From an uncultured bacterium (GTDB lineage: Bacteria > Pseudomonadota > Gammaproteobacteria > Burkholderiales > Burkholderiaceae_E), in assembly GCA_903866395.1 (NCBI GenBank), contig CAIPNM010000216.1, positions 1 through 46,319 of the forward strand: a stretch of 46,319 bases of DNA, read 5' to 3'. Below the pieces are notes generated by a model. That model searched no databases. It saw only the letters and a list, made by a program, of their open reading frames with translations, and was not told the origin of the DNA. Shown piece by piece: positions 35,409 through 46,318 of the stretch. The translations under genes were made by a program, and so were the position numbers. Every line of letters starts with the position of its first letter. Position 1 is the stretch's first letter.

Positions 35409-35660
35409 TTGCCTACTCCCGACGATGTCAGGCGTTACATCGCCGCGGGCCTTGAGTGCTCGGTGCTTGAGGTAAGCGGTGACGGTCAGCACTTCGAGGC
35501 GTTGATCGTATCGTCGCTCTTCGAAGGTCAGCGCCCGGTGCAGCGGCACCAGATCGTTTATCGCGCGCTTGGCGATCGCATGCGCGAGGAAATTCACGCG
35601 CTCTCCATGCGTACGCTGACCCCCGCCGAGCATGCCGCTCAGCAGGGCGGCACGGCCTGA
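35409..35660 (+). CDS. ibaG: BolA/IbaG-family protein, TTG start
   Basis: An 83-residue BolA-fold protein: LPTPDDVRRYIAAGLECSVLEVSGDGQHFEALIVSS and the family signature HQIVYRALGDRMREEIHALSMRTLTP. The position directly before murA identifies it as the IbaG (YrbA) branch, linked to acid stress and to iron-sulfur handling with monothiol glutaredoxins. The only start that fits the domain is TTG at 35409, with GAGG a few bases before; the frame open upstream is part of the permease. Confidence 0.88.
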   Translation: MPTPDDVRRYIAAGLECSVLEVSGDGQHFEALIVSSLFEGQRPVQRHQIVYRALGDRMREEIHALSMRTLTPAEHAAQQGGTA

Positions 35661-35698
35661 TGTTGGCGCGCTTCGCTTCCGGGTGTCGGTGGTTATAA

Positions 35699-36955
<1,257 letters not shown>

Positions 36956-36979
36956 GCCGCGCTATCCGGGACACAGCAC

Positions 36980-37645
36980 GTGATTACGCTTGCGCTATCC
37001 AAAGGTCGCATCTTCGATGAAACGCTGCCGTTGCTTGCGGCCGCCGGAATTTCCGTGGAAGCGGTTCAAGCCGATTCCCGAAAACTGATCGTGCCGACCG
37101 GCGACCCCGAAGTGAGGCTGATCATCGTTCGAGCGAGTGATGTGCCCACCTATGTTCGCTACGGCGCGGCCGACCTCGGTGTGGCCGGTCGCGACGTGCT
37201 GCTGGAGAGCGGGGTGGAGGGCATCTATCAGCCGATTGATTTGGGCATTGCCCGTTGCCGGCTCTGCGTGGCGGTACCGCAGGGGTTCGATTATGCGCAG
37301 GCCGTTCGTCGCGGGGCGCGCATGCGAGTGGCCACCAAATACGTCGATTGCGCACGCCAGCACTTCGCTCAGAAAGGCGTGCATGTCGACTTGATCAAGC
37401 TCTACGGCTCAATGGAACTCGCGCCGCTCGTGGGGTTGGCCGATGCGATCGTGGATGTGGTGAGCAGTGGCGGCACGCTGCGCGCCAACCGGCTGGTCGA
37501 AGTTGAGGAAATCCTTGCCATTTCGGCGCGTCTGATCGTCAATCAGGCTTCGCTCAAAACACAGCCGCGAAAAATTGGCGCGATCCTGCAGGCAGTGGGC
37601 GATGCGGTGGCCGCGCGTGCTGCAAAGGCGGGGGAATCAGCGTGA
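36980..37645 (+). CDS. hisG: ATP phosphoribosyltransferase, short form
   Basis: First step of histidine synthesis: joins ATP and PRPP. At 221 residues this is the short HisG, which lacks the C-terminal regulatory domain and works only with HisZ, a histidyl-tRNA-synthetase-like subunit; hisZ is not in the window. Typical segments are [29 protein letters not shown] and the PRPP-binding region [19 protein letters not shown]. It starts at a GTG and overlaps the next gene by four bases. Confidence 0.97.
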   Translation: MITLALSKGRIFDETLPLLAAAGISVEAVQADSRKLIVPTGDPEVRLIIVRASDVPTYVRYGAADLGVAGRDVLLESGVEGIYQPIDLGIARCRLCVAVPQGFDYAQAVRRGARMRVATKYVDCARQHFAQKGVHVDLIKLYGSMELAPLVGLADAIVDVVSSGGTLRANRLVEVEEILAISARLIVNQASLKTQPRKIGAILQAVGDAVAARAAKAGESA

Positions 37646-40179
37646 GCGTCCAGGGTTTGCAGCCTTTGATCCGGCGTCTGTCGAGCGCCGACCCGGGCTT
37701 TTCTGCCGAACTCAGCGCGCTCCTCGCCTACGAGGCGCAAACCGACGTATCGGTCGCGGTGGCGGTCGAGGCGATCGTCAATGACGTTCGGGCCCGGGGC
37801 GATGAGGCCCTGCTCGAATACACGCGGCGCTTTGACCGGCTGCCGGTCACCTCGGCTGAGGCACTTGAGCTTTCGCCCGCAGCGCTGGCCGAGGCTCTGG
37901 CCGCGCTTGCCCGTCCCGAGCGAGAGGCGCTCGAGGCGGCCGCAGAGCGCGTGCGCGATTACCACGAGCGCCAACTCGCCCACTCCTGGGAGCATGTCGA
38001 ACCCGATGGGACCCGGCTCGGCCAACGCATTACGCCGCTTGATCGGGTGGGACTCTATGTTCCGGGCGGCAAGGCCGCGTATCCGTCGTCGGTGCTGATG
38101 AACGCGGTGCCCGCGCGGGTCGCTGGCGTGGGCGAGCTCATCATGGTGGTGCCTACGCCCGACGGCGCGCGCAATCCCATGGTGCTCGCCGCGGCAGCGA
38201 TCGCAGGCGTGGATCGGGTGTTCACGATTGGTGGCGCGCAGGCGGTGGCGGCACTTGCGTTTGGCACCGCCACCGTACCCGCAGTGGACAAGATCGTGGG
38301 TCCGGGTAACGCCTACGTGGCAGAAGCCAAGCGGCGGGTGTTTGGTACCGTGGGCATCGACATGATTGCCGGCCCCAGTGAAATTCTGGTGATCACCGAT
38401 GGGTCGGTGGATCCCGACTGGGTCGCCATGGATCTGTTCTCACAGGCCGAACACGACGAACTCGCGCAGGCGATTCTGCTCTGCCCCGATCCTGGCTACA
38501 TCGATCGCGTGCACCAGTCGATCGGACGCCTCCTGCCCGGCATGAGTCGCCGTGCCGTGATCGAGCGCTCGCTCGCCGATCGCGGCGCGCTCATCTGCGT
38601 GCGCGATATGGAAGAGGCCTGCTCCATTGCAAGCGCAATCGCAGCCGAGCATCTGGAAATCATCGCGGCCGAGCCGCGCCGTTGGTCTGATCGCATTCGG
38701 CATGCGGGCGCAATCTTTCTCGGGCCTTATGCATCGGAGTCCCTGGGCGATTACTGCGCGGGACCCAACCATGTGCTCCCCACGATGCGGACGGCGCGTT
38801 TTTCGTCGCCGCTCGGGGTCTACGACTTTCAGAAGCGCAGTTCCATGATCGAGATTGCGCGCCCGGCCGCGCAGACCCTTGGGCGGATCGCATCGGTGCT
38901 TGCGCGCGGCGAGGGGCTGGAGGCGCATGCACGCAGCGCCGAACTGCGGCTGGATCCGCCGCAGCCGGCCGACGCCGTGGCGGGGGCGCGCAGCGTCGCT
39001 TCGGACGCCTCGGACCCATCAGCCGGCGCACCGGCGTTGTCCGCTGGCGATCTCGATCGGCGCGTGGCCACCCTCATCCGCGCCGATGTCCGCGAGATGG
39101 CGAGCTATCACGTGCCGTCCTCGGCAGGCCTGGTGAAACTCGATGCGATGGAAAATCCGTATCGGCTCCCGGAGGCGCTTCGCATCGCGCTCGCCACCCG
39201 GCTCGCCGATGCGCTCATCAATCGCTACCCCGTGCCCTCCTATTCGGGACTCAAGCAGGCGATCGTTGCGCGCCTGGGTGTTCCAGCCGGCTACGACGTA
39301 CTGCTCGGTAATGGATCAGACGAACTGATCACCATGCTCTGCGTGGCCACGGCGCGGCCCGGCGCCGTTGTGCTTGCGCCGGTGCCCTCTTTCGTGATGT
39401 ACGAGGTCTCGGCAAAACTTGCCGGCAGTCGGTTTGTTGGCGTGCCACTCGCCCCTGACCTCTCGCTCGATCTGCCCGCCATGCTGGCGGCGATCGCCCG
39501 CCACCGTCCGGCGATCGTCTTCCTCGCTTATCCGAACAACCCCACTGGTCACTGTTTCGAGGCCGCGCAGATCGAGGCCATTCTTCGCGCCGCACCCGGG
39601 CTGGTGGTGCTCGATGAGGCCTATCAGCCGTTTGCACGCGACAGCTGGATGCCCAGGCTTTCCGCGTACCCCAACATGCTGGTGATGCGTACGCTGTCCA
39701 AGCTCGGACTTGCCGGTCTGCGCCTGGGCTACCTGTCCGGTCATGCCCGCTGGCTTGCCGAACTCGACAAGGTCCGCCCGCCTTACAACATTGGCGTGCT
39801 AAATGAAGTGGCCGCCGAGTTCGCGCTCGAGCATCTGGCGGTGTTTGATGCGCAGGCTGCCGACATCCGGGCCGAGCGTGAACGTCTCTACGCGGCGTTA
39901 CAAACGGTCGCGGGCGCACACCCGATCGCCTCGCATGCCAACTTCCTTCTGGTGCGGGTCGCCGACAGCGCTGCCGTGCAGCGCCGCATGCGTGAGCTTG
40001 GGGTGCTGGTAAAAGACGTCGGTAAAATGCATCCGCTGCTTGCTAACTGCCTGCGGGTGACGGTGGGCGCGCCGGATGAAAATCAGGCGATGCTGGCGGC
40101 GCTGGCCGATGCGCTGAAATCGCTGCCAGCCGCACCTCCCGTCGCTGCTGCGCCCATCTCTGTTGCCCCCAAAGCCTGA
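37642..40179 (+). CDS. hisDC: Fused histidinol dehydrogenase (HisD) - histidinol-phosphate aminotransferase (HisC)
   Basis: One uninterrupted 845-codon frame. Residues 1 to about 437 are a full HisD: zinc ligands Gln268, His271 (FSQAEHDE), Asp370 (GDYCAGPNH), His429 (EGLEAHARS) and catalytic Glu336-His337 (AAEHLE). Residues about 438-468 are an Ala/Ser/Pro-rich linker. From about 469 a full HisC follows: [30 protein letters not shown] and the PLP lysine Lys687 in [18 protein letters not shown]. The junction has no stop, no ATG and no ribosome site; the nearest in-frame GTG is at 38977. HisC acts two steps before HisD (HisN phosphatase lies between), so channelling is not direct. GTG start overlaps hisG. 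Confidence 0.93.
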   Translation: MSVQGLQPLIRRLSSADPGFSAELSALLAYEAQTDVSVAVAVEAIVNDVRARGDEALLEYTRRFDRLPVTSAEALELSPAALAEALAALARPEREALEAAAERVRDYHERQLAHSWEHVEPDGTRLGQRITPLDRVGLYVPGGKAAYPSSVLMNAVPARVAGVGELIMVVPTPDGARNPMVLAAAAIAGVDRVFTIGGAQAVAALAFGTATVPAVDKIVGPGNAYVAEAKRRVFGTVGIDMIAGPSEILVITDGSVDPDWVAMDLFSQAEHDELAQAILLCPDPGYIDRVHQSIGRLLPGMSRRAVIERSLADRGALICVRDMEEACSIASAIAAEHLEIIAAEPRRWSDRIRHAGAIFLGPYASESLGDYCAGPNHVLPTMRTARFSSPLGVYDFQKRSSMIEIARPAAQTLGRIASVLARGEGLEAHARSAELRLDPPQPADAVAGARSVASDASDPSAGAPALSAGDLDRRVATLIRADVREMASYHVPSSAGLVKLDAMENPYRLPEALRIALATRLADALINRYPVPSYSGLKQAIVARLGVPAGYDVLLGNGSDELITMLCVATARPGAVVLAPVPSFVMYEVSAKLAGSRFVGVPLAPDLSLDLPAMLAAIARHRPAIVFLAYPNNPTGHCFEAAQIEAILRAAPGLVVLDEAYQPFARDSWMPRLSAYPNMLVMRTLSKLGLAGLRLGYLSGHARWLAELDKVRPPYNIGVLNEVAAEFALEHLAVFDAQAADIRAERERLYAALQTVAGAHPIASHANFLLVRVADSAAVQRRMRELGVLVKDVGKMHPLLANCLRVTVGAPDENQAMLAALADALKSLPAAPPVAAAPISVAPKA

Positions 40180-40196
40180 CCGTCGCGAGCCCATCG

Positions 40197-40784
40197 ATGC
40201 GAACCGCTGAAGTCACCCGCAATACCGCCGAAACCCAGATCCGCGTGCGCGTCAACCTCGATGGTACGGGTCGTCAGGTGCTTGCCACCGGCGTTCCGTT
40301 CCTCGATCACATGCTCGATCAGATCGCCCGCCATGGCCTGATCGATCTCGAGGTTGAGGCGAAGGGTGACCTTCACATTGACGGGCATCACACGGTGGAA
40401 GACATCGGCATCACGCTTGGTCAGGCGTTTGCCCGCGCCCTGGGTGACAAGCGCGGGATCCGTCGTTATGGCCATGCCTACGTGCCGCTTGATGAGGCGC
40501 TGTCTCGTGTGGTGATCGACCTATCGGGTCGGCCCGGGCTGGTCTGGCAGGTGGAGTTCCGGCGCGCCATGATCGGCACCTTTGATGTCGATCTGGCCCA
40601 TGAATTCTTCCAGGGCTTTGTCAACCATGCCCTCGTGACCCTGCATATCGACAACCTGCGCGGCGACAACGCCCATCATCAGTGCGAAACCGTCTTCAAG
40701 GCATTCGCGCGTGCCCTCCGGATGGCGATCGAGGCTGATTCGCGTCTCGAAGGCCGCATTCCCTCCACCAAGGAGGCGCTCTGA
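40197..40784 (+). CDS. hisB: Imidazoleglycerol-phosphate dehydratase
   Basis: Monofunctional IGP dehydratase of 195 residues with no HAD phosphatase domain, so histidinol-phosphate phosphatase must be encoded elsewhere. The di-manganese His clusters are visible: [33 protein letters not shown], and [17 protein letters not shown]. It follows hisDC by 17 bases. Confidence 0.97.
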   Translation: MRTAEVTRNTAETQIRVRVNLDGTGRQVLATGVPFLDHMLDQIARHGLIDLEVEAKGDLHIDGHHTVEDIGITLGQAFARALGDKRGIRRYGHAYVPLDEALSRVVIDLSGRPGLVWQVEFRRAMIGTFDVDLAHEFFQGFVNHALVTLHIDNLRGDNAHHQCETVFKAFARALRMAIEADSRLEGRIPSTKEAL

Positions 40785-41423
40785 GTGACGACCATTGCCG
40801 TCGTCGACTATGGCATGGGCAACCTTCGCTCGGTGGCGAAGGCGCTCGAGCATGTCGCCCCGAAAGCGCGCGTCATCATTACCGGCGAGGCGGCTGCCAT
40901 CGATGCCGCTCACCGGGTGGTCTTCCCAGGACAGGGCGCCATGCCCGACTGCATGCGTCATCTGGCGGAGTCGGGTCTGCGCGAATCGCTTCTGCGGGCC
41001 GCGGCCACCCGGCCGCTCTTTGGTGTGTGCGTGGGTGAACAGATGCTGTTTGATTGGAGTGCCGAGGGTGACACACCTGGGCTTGGCCTTCTCGCCGGCA
41101 AGGTGTTGCGCTTTCCCGACGATGTCATGCGCACCGCCCAGGGTGCCCGCCTCAAGGTGCCGCACATGGGCTGGAACCGCGTAGAGCCCACGGGTGGACA
41201 CCCGCTTTGGGAGGGCATCGCCCCCGGCTCGTTCTTTTATTTCGTGCACAGTTTTTTTGCTGTGCCGGACGATCAGCGGGTCATCGCCGCCACGTCCGAG
41301 TATGGCCTTCGCTTTACCTGCGCGGTTGCGCGGGATAACATTTTCGCCACTCAGTTTCATCCCGAGAAAAGCGCGGCCAACGGCCTCAAGCTCTACGAAA
41401 ACTTCGTCAGCTGGAATCCTTGA
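40785..41423 (+). CDS. hisH: Imidazole glycerol phosphate synthase glutaminase subunit
   Basis: Glutamine amidotransferase (212 residues) supplying ammonia to HisF. Nucleophile Cys82 is in [11 protein letters not shown], and the His-Glu pair is in ATQFHPEKS. It starts with DYGMGNLRS. The GTG start is immediately after the hisB stop, so translation is probably coupled. Confidence 0.97.
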   Translation: MTTIAVVDYGMGNLRSVAKALEHVAPKARVIITGEAAAIDAAHRVVFPGQGAMPDCMRHLAESGLRESLLRAAATRPLFGVCVGEQMLFDWSAEGDTPGLGLLAGKVLRFPDDVMRTAQGARLKVPHMGWNRVEPTGGHPLWEGIAPGSFFYFVHSFFAVPDDQRVIAATSEYGLRFTCAVARDNIFATQFHPEKSAANGLKLYENFVSWNP

Positions 41424-41477
41424 GGGCGTCGTGCCCCGATTCCCCAACTTCCGCGCCAACTAACCCCCCTTCTTCCA

Positions 41478-42218
41478 ATGCTGCTGATTCCCGCAATCGA
41501 CCTCAAGGACGGCCGCTGCGTGCGGCTTCGACAAGGCGACATGGACGATGCCACCGTGTTTGCCGATGACCCCGTAGCCGTGGCGCGCACCTGGCTTGAG
41601 CGCGGCGCACGCAGGCTCCATCTGGTGGACCTCAATGGCGCTGTGAGCGGCCGACCGCGCAATGAAGGCGTGATCCGCGAGATCCTCGACGAAATCGCTG
41701 GCCGCATCCCGGTGCAGTTGGGTGGTGGCATCCGCGACCTGGACACCATCGAGCGCTATCTTGATGGCGGACTGTCTTACGTGATCATCGGCACTGCTGC
41801 GGTCAAGAACCCCGGGTTTTTGCATGATGCCTGTGGCGCGTTCCCCGGTCAGATCATCGTCGGGCTCGACGCGAAGGATGGCCGGGTGGCCACCGACGGC
41901 TGGAGCAAACTCACCAAACATGATGTGGTGGACCTCGCCCGCAAGTTCGAAGACTACGGCGTCGAAGGCGTGATCTATACCGACATCGGTCGCGACGGCA
42001 TGCTGACTGGCGTCAACATCGAGGCGACCGTGCGGCTCGCGCAGGCGCTCAAGGTGCCGGTGATCGCCTCAGGCGGCATCGCGGGCATCGAGGACATCGA
42101 TCGCCTTTGCGAGGTTGAGGACGAAGGCGTGGAGGGCGCAATCCTCGGGCGCGCGCTCTACGAAGGCAAGCTTGACTTCGCCGCGGCGCAGCAGCGCGCC
42201 GATGAGCTGAACGGCTGA
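41478..42218 (+). CDS. hisA: ProFAR isomerase
   Basis: Phosphoribosylformimino-AICAR-phosphate isomerase, a TIM barrel of 246 residues with two phosphate-binding half-barrel motifs. It begins [16 protein letters not shown], with the catalytic Asp in IDLKDG and the second in [22 protein letters not shown] and [11 protein letters not shown] are the phosphate sites. hisF, its paralogue, follows seven bases later. Confidence 0.97.
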   Translation: MLLIPAIDLKDGRCVRLRQGDMDDATVFADDPVAVARTWLERGARRLHLVDLNGAVSGRPRNEGVIREILDEIAGRIPVQLGGGIRDLDTIERYLDGGLSYVIIGTAAVKNPGFLHDACGAFPGQIIVGLDAKDGRVATDGWSKLTKHDVVDLARKFEDYGVEGVIYTDIGRDGMLTGVNIEATVRLAQALKVPVIASGGIAGIEDIDRLCEVEDEGVEGAILGRALYEGKLDFAAAQQRADELNG

Positions 42219-42225
42219 GCCCCGC

Positions 42226-42984
42226 GTGCTCACCAAGCGCATCATCCCCTGCCTGGATGTCACCGCAGGCAGGGTCGTCAAGGGCGTGCGCTTTGTTGAA
42301 CTGCGTGATGCCGGCGACCCGGTGGAGATCGCCCGCCGCTACGACGAGCAGGGCGCCGACGAGCTCACCTTTCTCGACATCACCGCCTCCAGCGATGATC
42401 GCGACATCATCCTGCATGTCATCGAATCGGTGGCCGATCAGGTCTTCATCCCGCTCACCGTGGGTGGCGGTGTACGCGCCGTCGAAGACGTGCGCCGCCT
42501 CCTTAACGCGGGCGCCGACAAGATCTCGATCAACACCGCGGCCATCCAGAGCCCGCGGTTGGTCGCCGATGCCGCGGGTCGGTTCGGTTCGCAGTGCATT
42601 GTGGTGGCGATCGATGCCAAGGCCGATGGCCCAGGGCGCTGGCAGGTTTATACCCATGGGGGCCGCCGCGGCACGGGGCTCGATGCGGTTGCCTGGGCGC
42701 GCGAGGTCGAGCGCCTCGGTGCTGGCGAAATCCTCCTCACCAGCATGGATCGCGACGGAACCCGCCAGGGATTTGACCTGGGCCTCACCCGCGCGGTGGC
42801 CGATGCGGTCGGTATTCCAGTGATTGCTTCCGGGGGTGTCGGTGGTCTCGAGCATCTGGCCGAGGGCGTGACCGAGGGGCGCGCTGATGCCGTGCTCGCG
42901 GCAAGCATTTTTCACTTTGGTGAATTCACCGTCGGGCAGGCCAAGCGGCTGATGGCCGATCGCGGTATTCCGGTGCGGCAATGA
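42226..42984 (+). CDS. hisF: Imidazole glycerol phosphate synthase cyclase subunit
   Basis: Cyclase of 252 residues that works with HisH to make IGP and AICAR. Catalytic aspartates lie in [16 protein letters not shown] and [21 protein letters not shown] and [11 protein letters not shown] form the second phosphate site. Start codon GTG; stop overlaps the hisI start (ATGA). Confidence 0.97.
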   Translation: MLTKRIIPCLDVTAGRVVKGVRFVELRDAGDPVEIARRYDEQGADELTFLDITASSDDRDIILHVIESVADQVFIPLTVGGGVRAVEDVRRLLNAGADKISINTAAIQSPRLVADAAGRFGSQCIVVAIDAKADGPGRWQVYTHGGRRGTGLDAVAWAREVERLGAGEILLTSMDRDGTRQGFDLGLTRAVADAVGIPVIASGGVGGLEHLAEGVTEGRADAVLAASIFHFGEFTVGQAKRLMADRGIPVRQ

Positions 42985-43394
42985 GTGAGCCCACACAAGC
43001 GGCGAACGCCTCCGCGGGCTGGCTCGATGATGTGCGCTGGGATACCGCAGGTCTGGTGCCCGCGATTGCCCAGGATGCGAAGAGCGGGCGGGTGCTGATG
43101 GTTGCCTGGATGAATCGCGAGGCCTTGGCAGAAACCGCGGCCACTGGGCGCGCGGTCTACTGGTCGCGCTCGCGCGGACGGCTCTGGCGCAAGGGCGAAG
43201 AATCGGGGCACAGTCAGCGGGTGCACGAAATCCGCCTCGACTGTGACGGCGATGTGGTGCTGCTCGCAGTCGAGCAGGCGGGCGACATCGCCTGTCATAC
43301 GGGCCGTCAGTCATGTTTTTTCAGCCGACTCGAGGCAGGCGGCTGGGTGGCAGTTGACCCCGTGCTGAAAGATCCGGAGCTGATCTACCGATGA
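42981..43394 (+). CDS. hisI: Phosphoribosyl-AMP cyclohydrolase
   Basis: Zinc enzyme of 137 residues, third step of the pathway. Typical segments: [34 protein letters not shown], and the zinc cysteines in [14 protein letters not shown] and [10 protein letters not shown]. Separate from hisE, whose start overlaps its stop by four bases, as in other betaproteobacteria. Confidence 0.97.
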   Translation: MSEPTQAANASAGWLDDVRWDTAGLVPAIAQDAKSGRVLMVAWMNREALAETAATGRAVYWSRSRGRLWRKGEESGHSQRVHEIRLDCDGDVVLLAVEQAGDIACHTGRQSCFFSRLEAGGWVAVDPVLKDPELIYR

Positions 43395-43801
43395 ACATCC
43401 CCCGGTCGGATGCGGCCCAGTCTATTCACCCCGACCGCACGCAGGCGGCCGAGCCTGCCGCCGAAGCGGTGCTTGCGCGCCTGGCCGCGGTCATCGAGTC
43501 GCGTAAGGGCACCGATCCGAGCAGCTCCTATGTTGCACGGTTGCTCGCACGCGCGCCCGATTCGGTGCTCAAGAAAATCGGCGAGGAAGCCACTGAAACC
43601 GTGATGGCCGCCAAGGACGGCGAGCGCGAGCGCATCGTTGCTGAGACCGCCGACCTATGGTTTCACTGCCTGGTGATGCTCGCCCACTATGGCCTGGGAC
43701 CTGACGATGTGCTTGCCGAACTCGCGCGCCGGGAGGGGCTGTCGGGTCTGGAGGAGAAAGCACTCAGGAAAGCAATCGCTCGTGAAGGAGAACAGGCTTG
43801 A
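43391..43801 (+). CDS. hisE: Phosphoribosyl-ATP pyrophosphatase
   Basis: MazG-like all-alpha pyrophosphohydrolase of 136 residues, second step of histidine synthesis. The core begins [25 protein letters not shown], with metal-binding [14 protein letters not shown] and [13 protein letters not shown]. The first 25 residues are a non-conserved extension. Overlaps the HIT gene by four bases. Confidence 0.96.
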   Translation: MNIPRSDAAQSIHPDRTQAAEPAAEAVLARLAAVIESRKGTDPSSSYVARLLARAPDSVLKKIGEEATETVMAAKDGERERIVAETADLWFHCLVMLAHYGLGPDDVLAELARREGLSGLEEKALRKAIAREGEQA

Positions 43802-44151
43802 AGCATGATTGCATCTTTTGCCGCATCGTTCGGGGTGAGATCCCCGCGAAGAAGGTCTACGAGGACGACGACATCCTCGCGTTTCACGACATCAACCCGA
43901 GTGCGCCGGTGCATGTCCTCATGATTCCGAAATTGCACCTGGAAAATCTCTATGACGCCGATTTGTCACATCAGGCGCTTATTGGAAAGCTGTTTGGAAT
44001 GGCTGGCGTGTTGGCTCGTGAGCAGGGGCTGCATGACGGCTTCAGGGTCATTGTCAACAACGGCAGGGTCGGCAGGCAGGAGGTGTATCATCTCCACGTC
44101 CACGTGCTGGGCGGACCCGAACCGCTGGGCTCGGGCAATTTGCGCCGCTGA
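43798..44151 (+). CDS. HIT-family nucleotide-binding protein (HINT type), TTG start
   Basis: A 117-residue histidine-triad protein. It starts [20 protein letters not shown], and the triad is His98-x-His100-x-His102 in [10 protein letters not shown], as in HINT purine nucleoside phosphoramidases. The start is TTG at 43798, supported by AAGGAG at a good distance and overlap with the hisE stop. A HIT gene between hisE and tatA is a fixed betaproteobacterial arrangement. Confidence 0.93.
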   Translation: MKHDCIFCRIVRGEIPAKKVYEDDDILAFHDINPSAPVHVLMIPKLHLENLYDADLSHQALIGKLFGMAGVLAREQGLHDGFRVIVNNGRVGRQEVYHLHVHVLGGPEPLGSGNLRR

Positions 44152-44178
44152 GCCGGCATCACCAGGAGCAAGGAACAA

Positions 44179-44445
44179 ATGGGAGCGATGAGCATCTGGC
44201 ACTGGCTGATCGTGCTCGTGATCATCATGCTGATCTTCGGCACCAAAAAGCTGAAGAACATCGGCTCTGATCTCGGCGGAGCAGTCAAGGGCTTCAAAGA
44301 AGGTATGAAAGACGGCGCTGATAAAGCGGCTGCCGACGCTCAGGCGCCGGCGCAACCGCCGCCGGCGGCTGCGCCCACGCAGCAAGTCCCGCCCGCGCAG
44401 GTGGCTGCGCGGACCATCGACGTGGAAGCCAAGGAAAAGCACTGA
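44179..44445 (+). CDS. tatA: Sec-independent translocase pore protein TatA
   Basis: An 88-residue TatA: one membrane helix ([16 protein letters not shown]) then the [23 protein letters not shown] amphipathic helix with the conserved Phe-Gly hinge, then an Ala/Pro/Gln-rich tail. It polymerises to pass folded twin-arginine substrates across the inner membrane. AAGGA precedes the ATG. A terminator-like hairpin follows. Confidence 0.96.
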   Translation: MGAMSIWHWLIVLVIIMLIFGTKKLKNIGSDLGGAVKGFKEGMKDGADKAAADAQAPAQPPPAAAPTQQVPPAQVAARTIDVEAKEKH

Positions 44446-44471
44446 CGGGCCGCGCGCCCGGTCTCTGACAG

Positions 44472-44504
44472 GCGAGCGGCTGGCGAAGCCGCTCGCTTCG
44501 TTTT
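44472..44504 (+). terminator. Intrinsic-terminator-like hairpin between tatA and tatB
   Basis: GCGAGCGGCT (44472-44481), loop GGCGA, AGCCGCTCGC (44487-44496), then TTCGTTTT. The perfect 10-pair GC-rich stem with a T-rich tail looks like a rho-independent terminator on the plus strand. It starts 27 bases after the tatA stop and ends 33 bases before tatB, inside the operon, so it probably acts as a partial terminator. Confidence 0.75.
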
Positions 44505-44537
44505 GAGCGCCGTCCTCGCGCCGCCCCCGAGCCCCAC

Positions 44538-44972
44538 ATGTTCGACTTCGGATTCAGCGAGATGGCCGTCACCGCGCTGGTAGCGCTGATGGTGCTAGGT
44601 CCCGAACGCCTGCCCCGGGTAGCGCGTCAGGTTGGCCAGTGGTTGGGCAAGCTTCAGCGCTACGTGACCGATGTGAAAGCCGACATCAATCGGCAGATGG
44701 ATCTGGAAGATCTGCGTAAGCTCCAGACCGAGGTCACTACCGCTGCTCGCGAGGTGGAGTCCTCGGTTAAGTCCGTGGTCGACGGTGCGCAGGCGCAGTT
44801 CGATTCGCTCGCGTCATCGTTCGAGGGCGATTCCAAACCGCCCGAGCCGGTGACCGACTGGGACCGTATCTACGCCGTTCGTCGCTCGCGTGACCGCATC
44901 CGCGATCGCCGGATCGAGCGCGACCGCGAACTCAAACGCAAGCGCCCGAAGCGGCGTTTCTACCGGAGCTGA
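44538..44972 (+). CDS. tatB: Sec-independent translocase subunit TatB
   Basis: A 144-residue TatB. It begins MFDFGFSEMAVTALVALMVLGPERLP with the typical Glu in the membrane helix and the LGPERLP hinge, followed by a long amphipathic helix (VARQVGQWLGKLQRYVTDVKADI) and a charged C-terminus rich in Arg and Asp. It forms the substrate receptor with TatC, encoded six bases downstream or eleven if the ATG at 44984 is used. Confidence 0.96.
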   Translation: MFDFGFSEMAVTALVALMVLGPERLPRVARQVGQWLGKLQRYVTDVKADINRQMDLEDLRKLQTEVTTAAREVESSVKSVVDGAQAQFDSLASSFEGDSKPPEPVTDWDRIYAVRRSRDRIRDRRIERDRELKRKRPKRRFYRS

Positions 44973-44983
44973 GTGCGTTGCCC

Positions 44984-45889
44984 ATGGCCCAGGAAGAAAG
45001 CTTCATCTCGCATCTGGTCGAACTGCGTGACCGGTTGATCAAGTCGCTGATCCTCGTCTTGATCATGTTCGGCGTGTGCTTCTATTTTTCGCGCGACATC
45101 ATGTTGTTCTTGTCGCTGCCGCTTTATGAAGCGATGCCCCCTGGCGCCAAGCCGGTATTCCTTGCGGGCGAGGGCGCATTCTTCACGCTCACCAAGGTGG
45201 CGTTTCTCTCGGCGTTACTGTTTTCACTGCCCTGGGTGCTCTACCAGGCATGGGCGTTCGTTGCGCCCGGGCTCTATGAGCATGAAAAGCGGTTTGCGTT
45301 GCCGCTCATCATGTCGAGCGTGTTTTTTCTGGTGGTCGGGATCGGGTTTGCCTACATGTTTGTGCTGCCTGCTGCCTACAAGTTTTTCTTCTCGTTTGCC
45401 GAGGGTACCGGCGCCGAGATCATGCAAGATCTGCAGAAGTACTGGGACTTCACCCTGGCGATTTTCTTTGGCTTCGGGGTGGCTTTTGAGGTGCCGGTGG
45501 TGGAGATGCTACTGGTCAAGCTCGGCATGGTCACCCAACAGCAGCTACGCGACGTTCGTCGGTATGTGATTGTGGGTGCATTCGTGGCCGCGGCCATTCT
45601 CACGCCGCCCGATGTGCTGAGCCAGTTCATGCTTGCCATTCCGCTCATCCTGCTCTACGAACTGGGCATTTACCTGGCTGGATTCATCAAGGCCTACAGC
45701 CGCAAACCGGAGGGCACTGAGTCCGATGCCGCCAAGGCGGAGCCCTCGACATCCGAAGGCGCTGCCGCAGGCACCTCCGCCGATTCCGGTACGGGGGGTG
45801 CGGTGAGTGCAGCGCCCGCCGAACCGATCGCTGCCTCCGCCAGTGCATCGGGCTCCCCCAGCGCGTCGCCTGACAAGCCGCCAGGCTGA
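44984..45889 (+). CDS. tatC: Sec-independent translocase core protein TatC
   Basis: Receptor for twin-arginine signals. Six membrane segments follow the conserved N-terminus SFISHLVELRDRLIKSL, and the key periplasmic and cytoplasmic motifs ALLFSLPWVLYQAWAFVAPGLYEHEKR and FGVAFEVPVVEMLL are present. The last 60 residues are Ala/Ser/Pro/Gly-rich and probably disordered, giving 301 residues instead of the usual 250-260. An in-frame TTG at 44978 is an alternative start. Confidence 0.96.
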   Translation: MAQEESFISHLVELRDRLIKSLILVLIMFGVCFYFSRDIMLFLSLPLYEAMPPGAKPVFLAGEGAFFTLTKVAFLSALLFSLPWVLYQAWAFVAPGLYEHEKRFALPLIMSSVFFLVVGIGFAYMFVLPAAYKFFFSFAEGTGAEIMQDLQKYWDFTLAIFFGFGVAFEVPVVEMLLVKLGMVTQQQLRDVRRYVIVGAFVAAAILTPPDVLSQFMLAIPLILLYELGIYLAGFIKAYSRKPEGTESDAAKAEPSTSEGAAAGTSADSGTGGAVSAAPAEPIAASASASGSPSASPDKPPG

Positions 45890-45916
45890 GGATTGTGTTG
45901 TGTGGGCCAGCGTCCC

Positions 45917-46318
45917 TCAGCGAACCGCCCAGCCACCACATACCGGGAAGACCTGCCCCACAAAGCAGTTTGCCAGGTCGCTACAGAGATACGCGACAAA
46001 TCCCGCGTCCTCCTTGGCACTCACCAGGCGCCCCAGTGGAACTTCTCTTTTGAGCCTTTCCTGGAATCGTGGGTTGGCCTGTACCTCCTCAGGGAAGTAG
46101 GTCGGGTTTTCCACAAAATTCTGGGCTACTGCGTTGACCTGGATGTTGTCTGGCGCGAGCTCGACACCCACCGACTGCACAAATGCCAACTGTGCGCCCC
46201 TGGCCGAGCTGTACGTCGCCACGCGTTTCGAGCCCCGTAATGCTGAGGAACTTCCCATCACGATGACCTTGCCACCGCCCCGGGCCTTCATTCGCGGCAC
46301 GACCGCCTTAAGGAATCG
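45917..46318 (-). CDS. Halohydrin dehalogenase-like SDR protein, 5'-truncated by window end
   Basis: The frame is open to the window edge; 133 C-terminal residues are seen. It has an SDR fold, but the usual Tyr-x3-Lys is Tyr-Ser-Ser-Ala-Arg. Ser (codon 46250-46252), Tyr (46211-46213) and Arg (46199-46201) are spaced S-x12-Y-x3-R, the signature of halohydrin dehalogenases, which turn vicinal halohydrins into epoxides without NAD(P). AVAQNFVENPTYFPEEV aligns with the halide-pocket region (GPNYL...PYFYP) of HheC, and VGQVFPVCGGW with its TGQVFWLAGGF end. The N-terminal nucleophile-pocket motif is outside the window. One 60-base line at 46081 counts 52% GC, lower than neighbours. An ordinary SDR is the alternative. 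Confidence 0.75.
   Translation of the reverse strand, partial: RFLKAVVPRMKARGGGKVIVMGSSSALRGSKRVATYSSARGAQLAFVQSVGVELAPDNIQVNAVAQNFVENPTYFPEEVQANPRFQERLKREVPLGRLVSAKEDAGFVAYLCSDLANCFVGQVFPVCGGWAVR

Noticed and set aside
46199-46213. Tyr-x3-Arg as a sequencing error of the normal SDR Tyr-x3-Lys
   Set aside because: The Arg codon is one change from Lys, but the Ser spacing and the downstream halide-pocket-like region also fit halohydrin dehalogenases, so an error is less likely.
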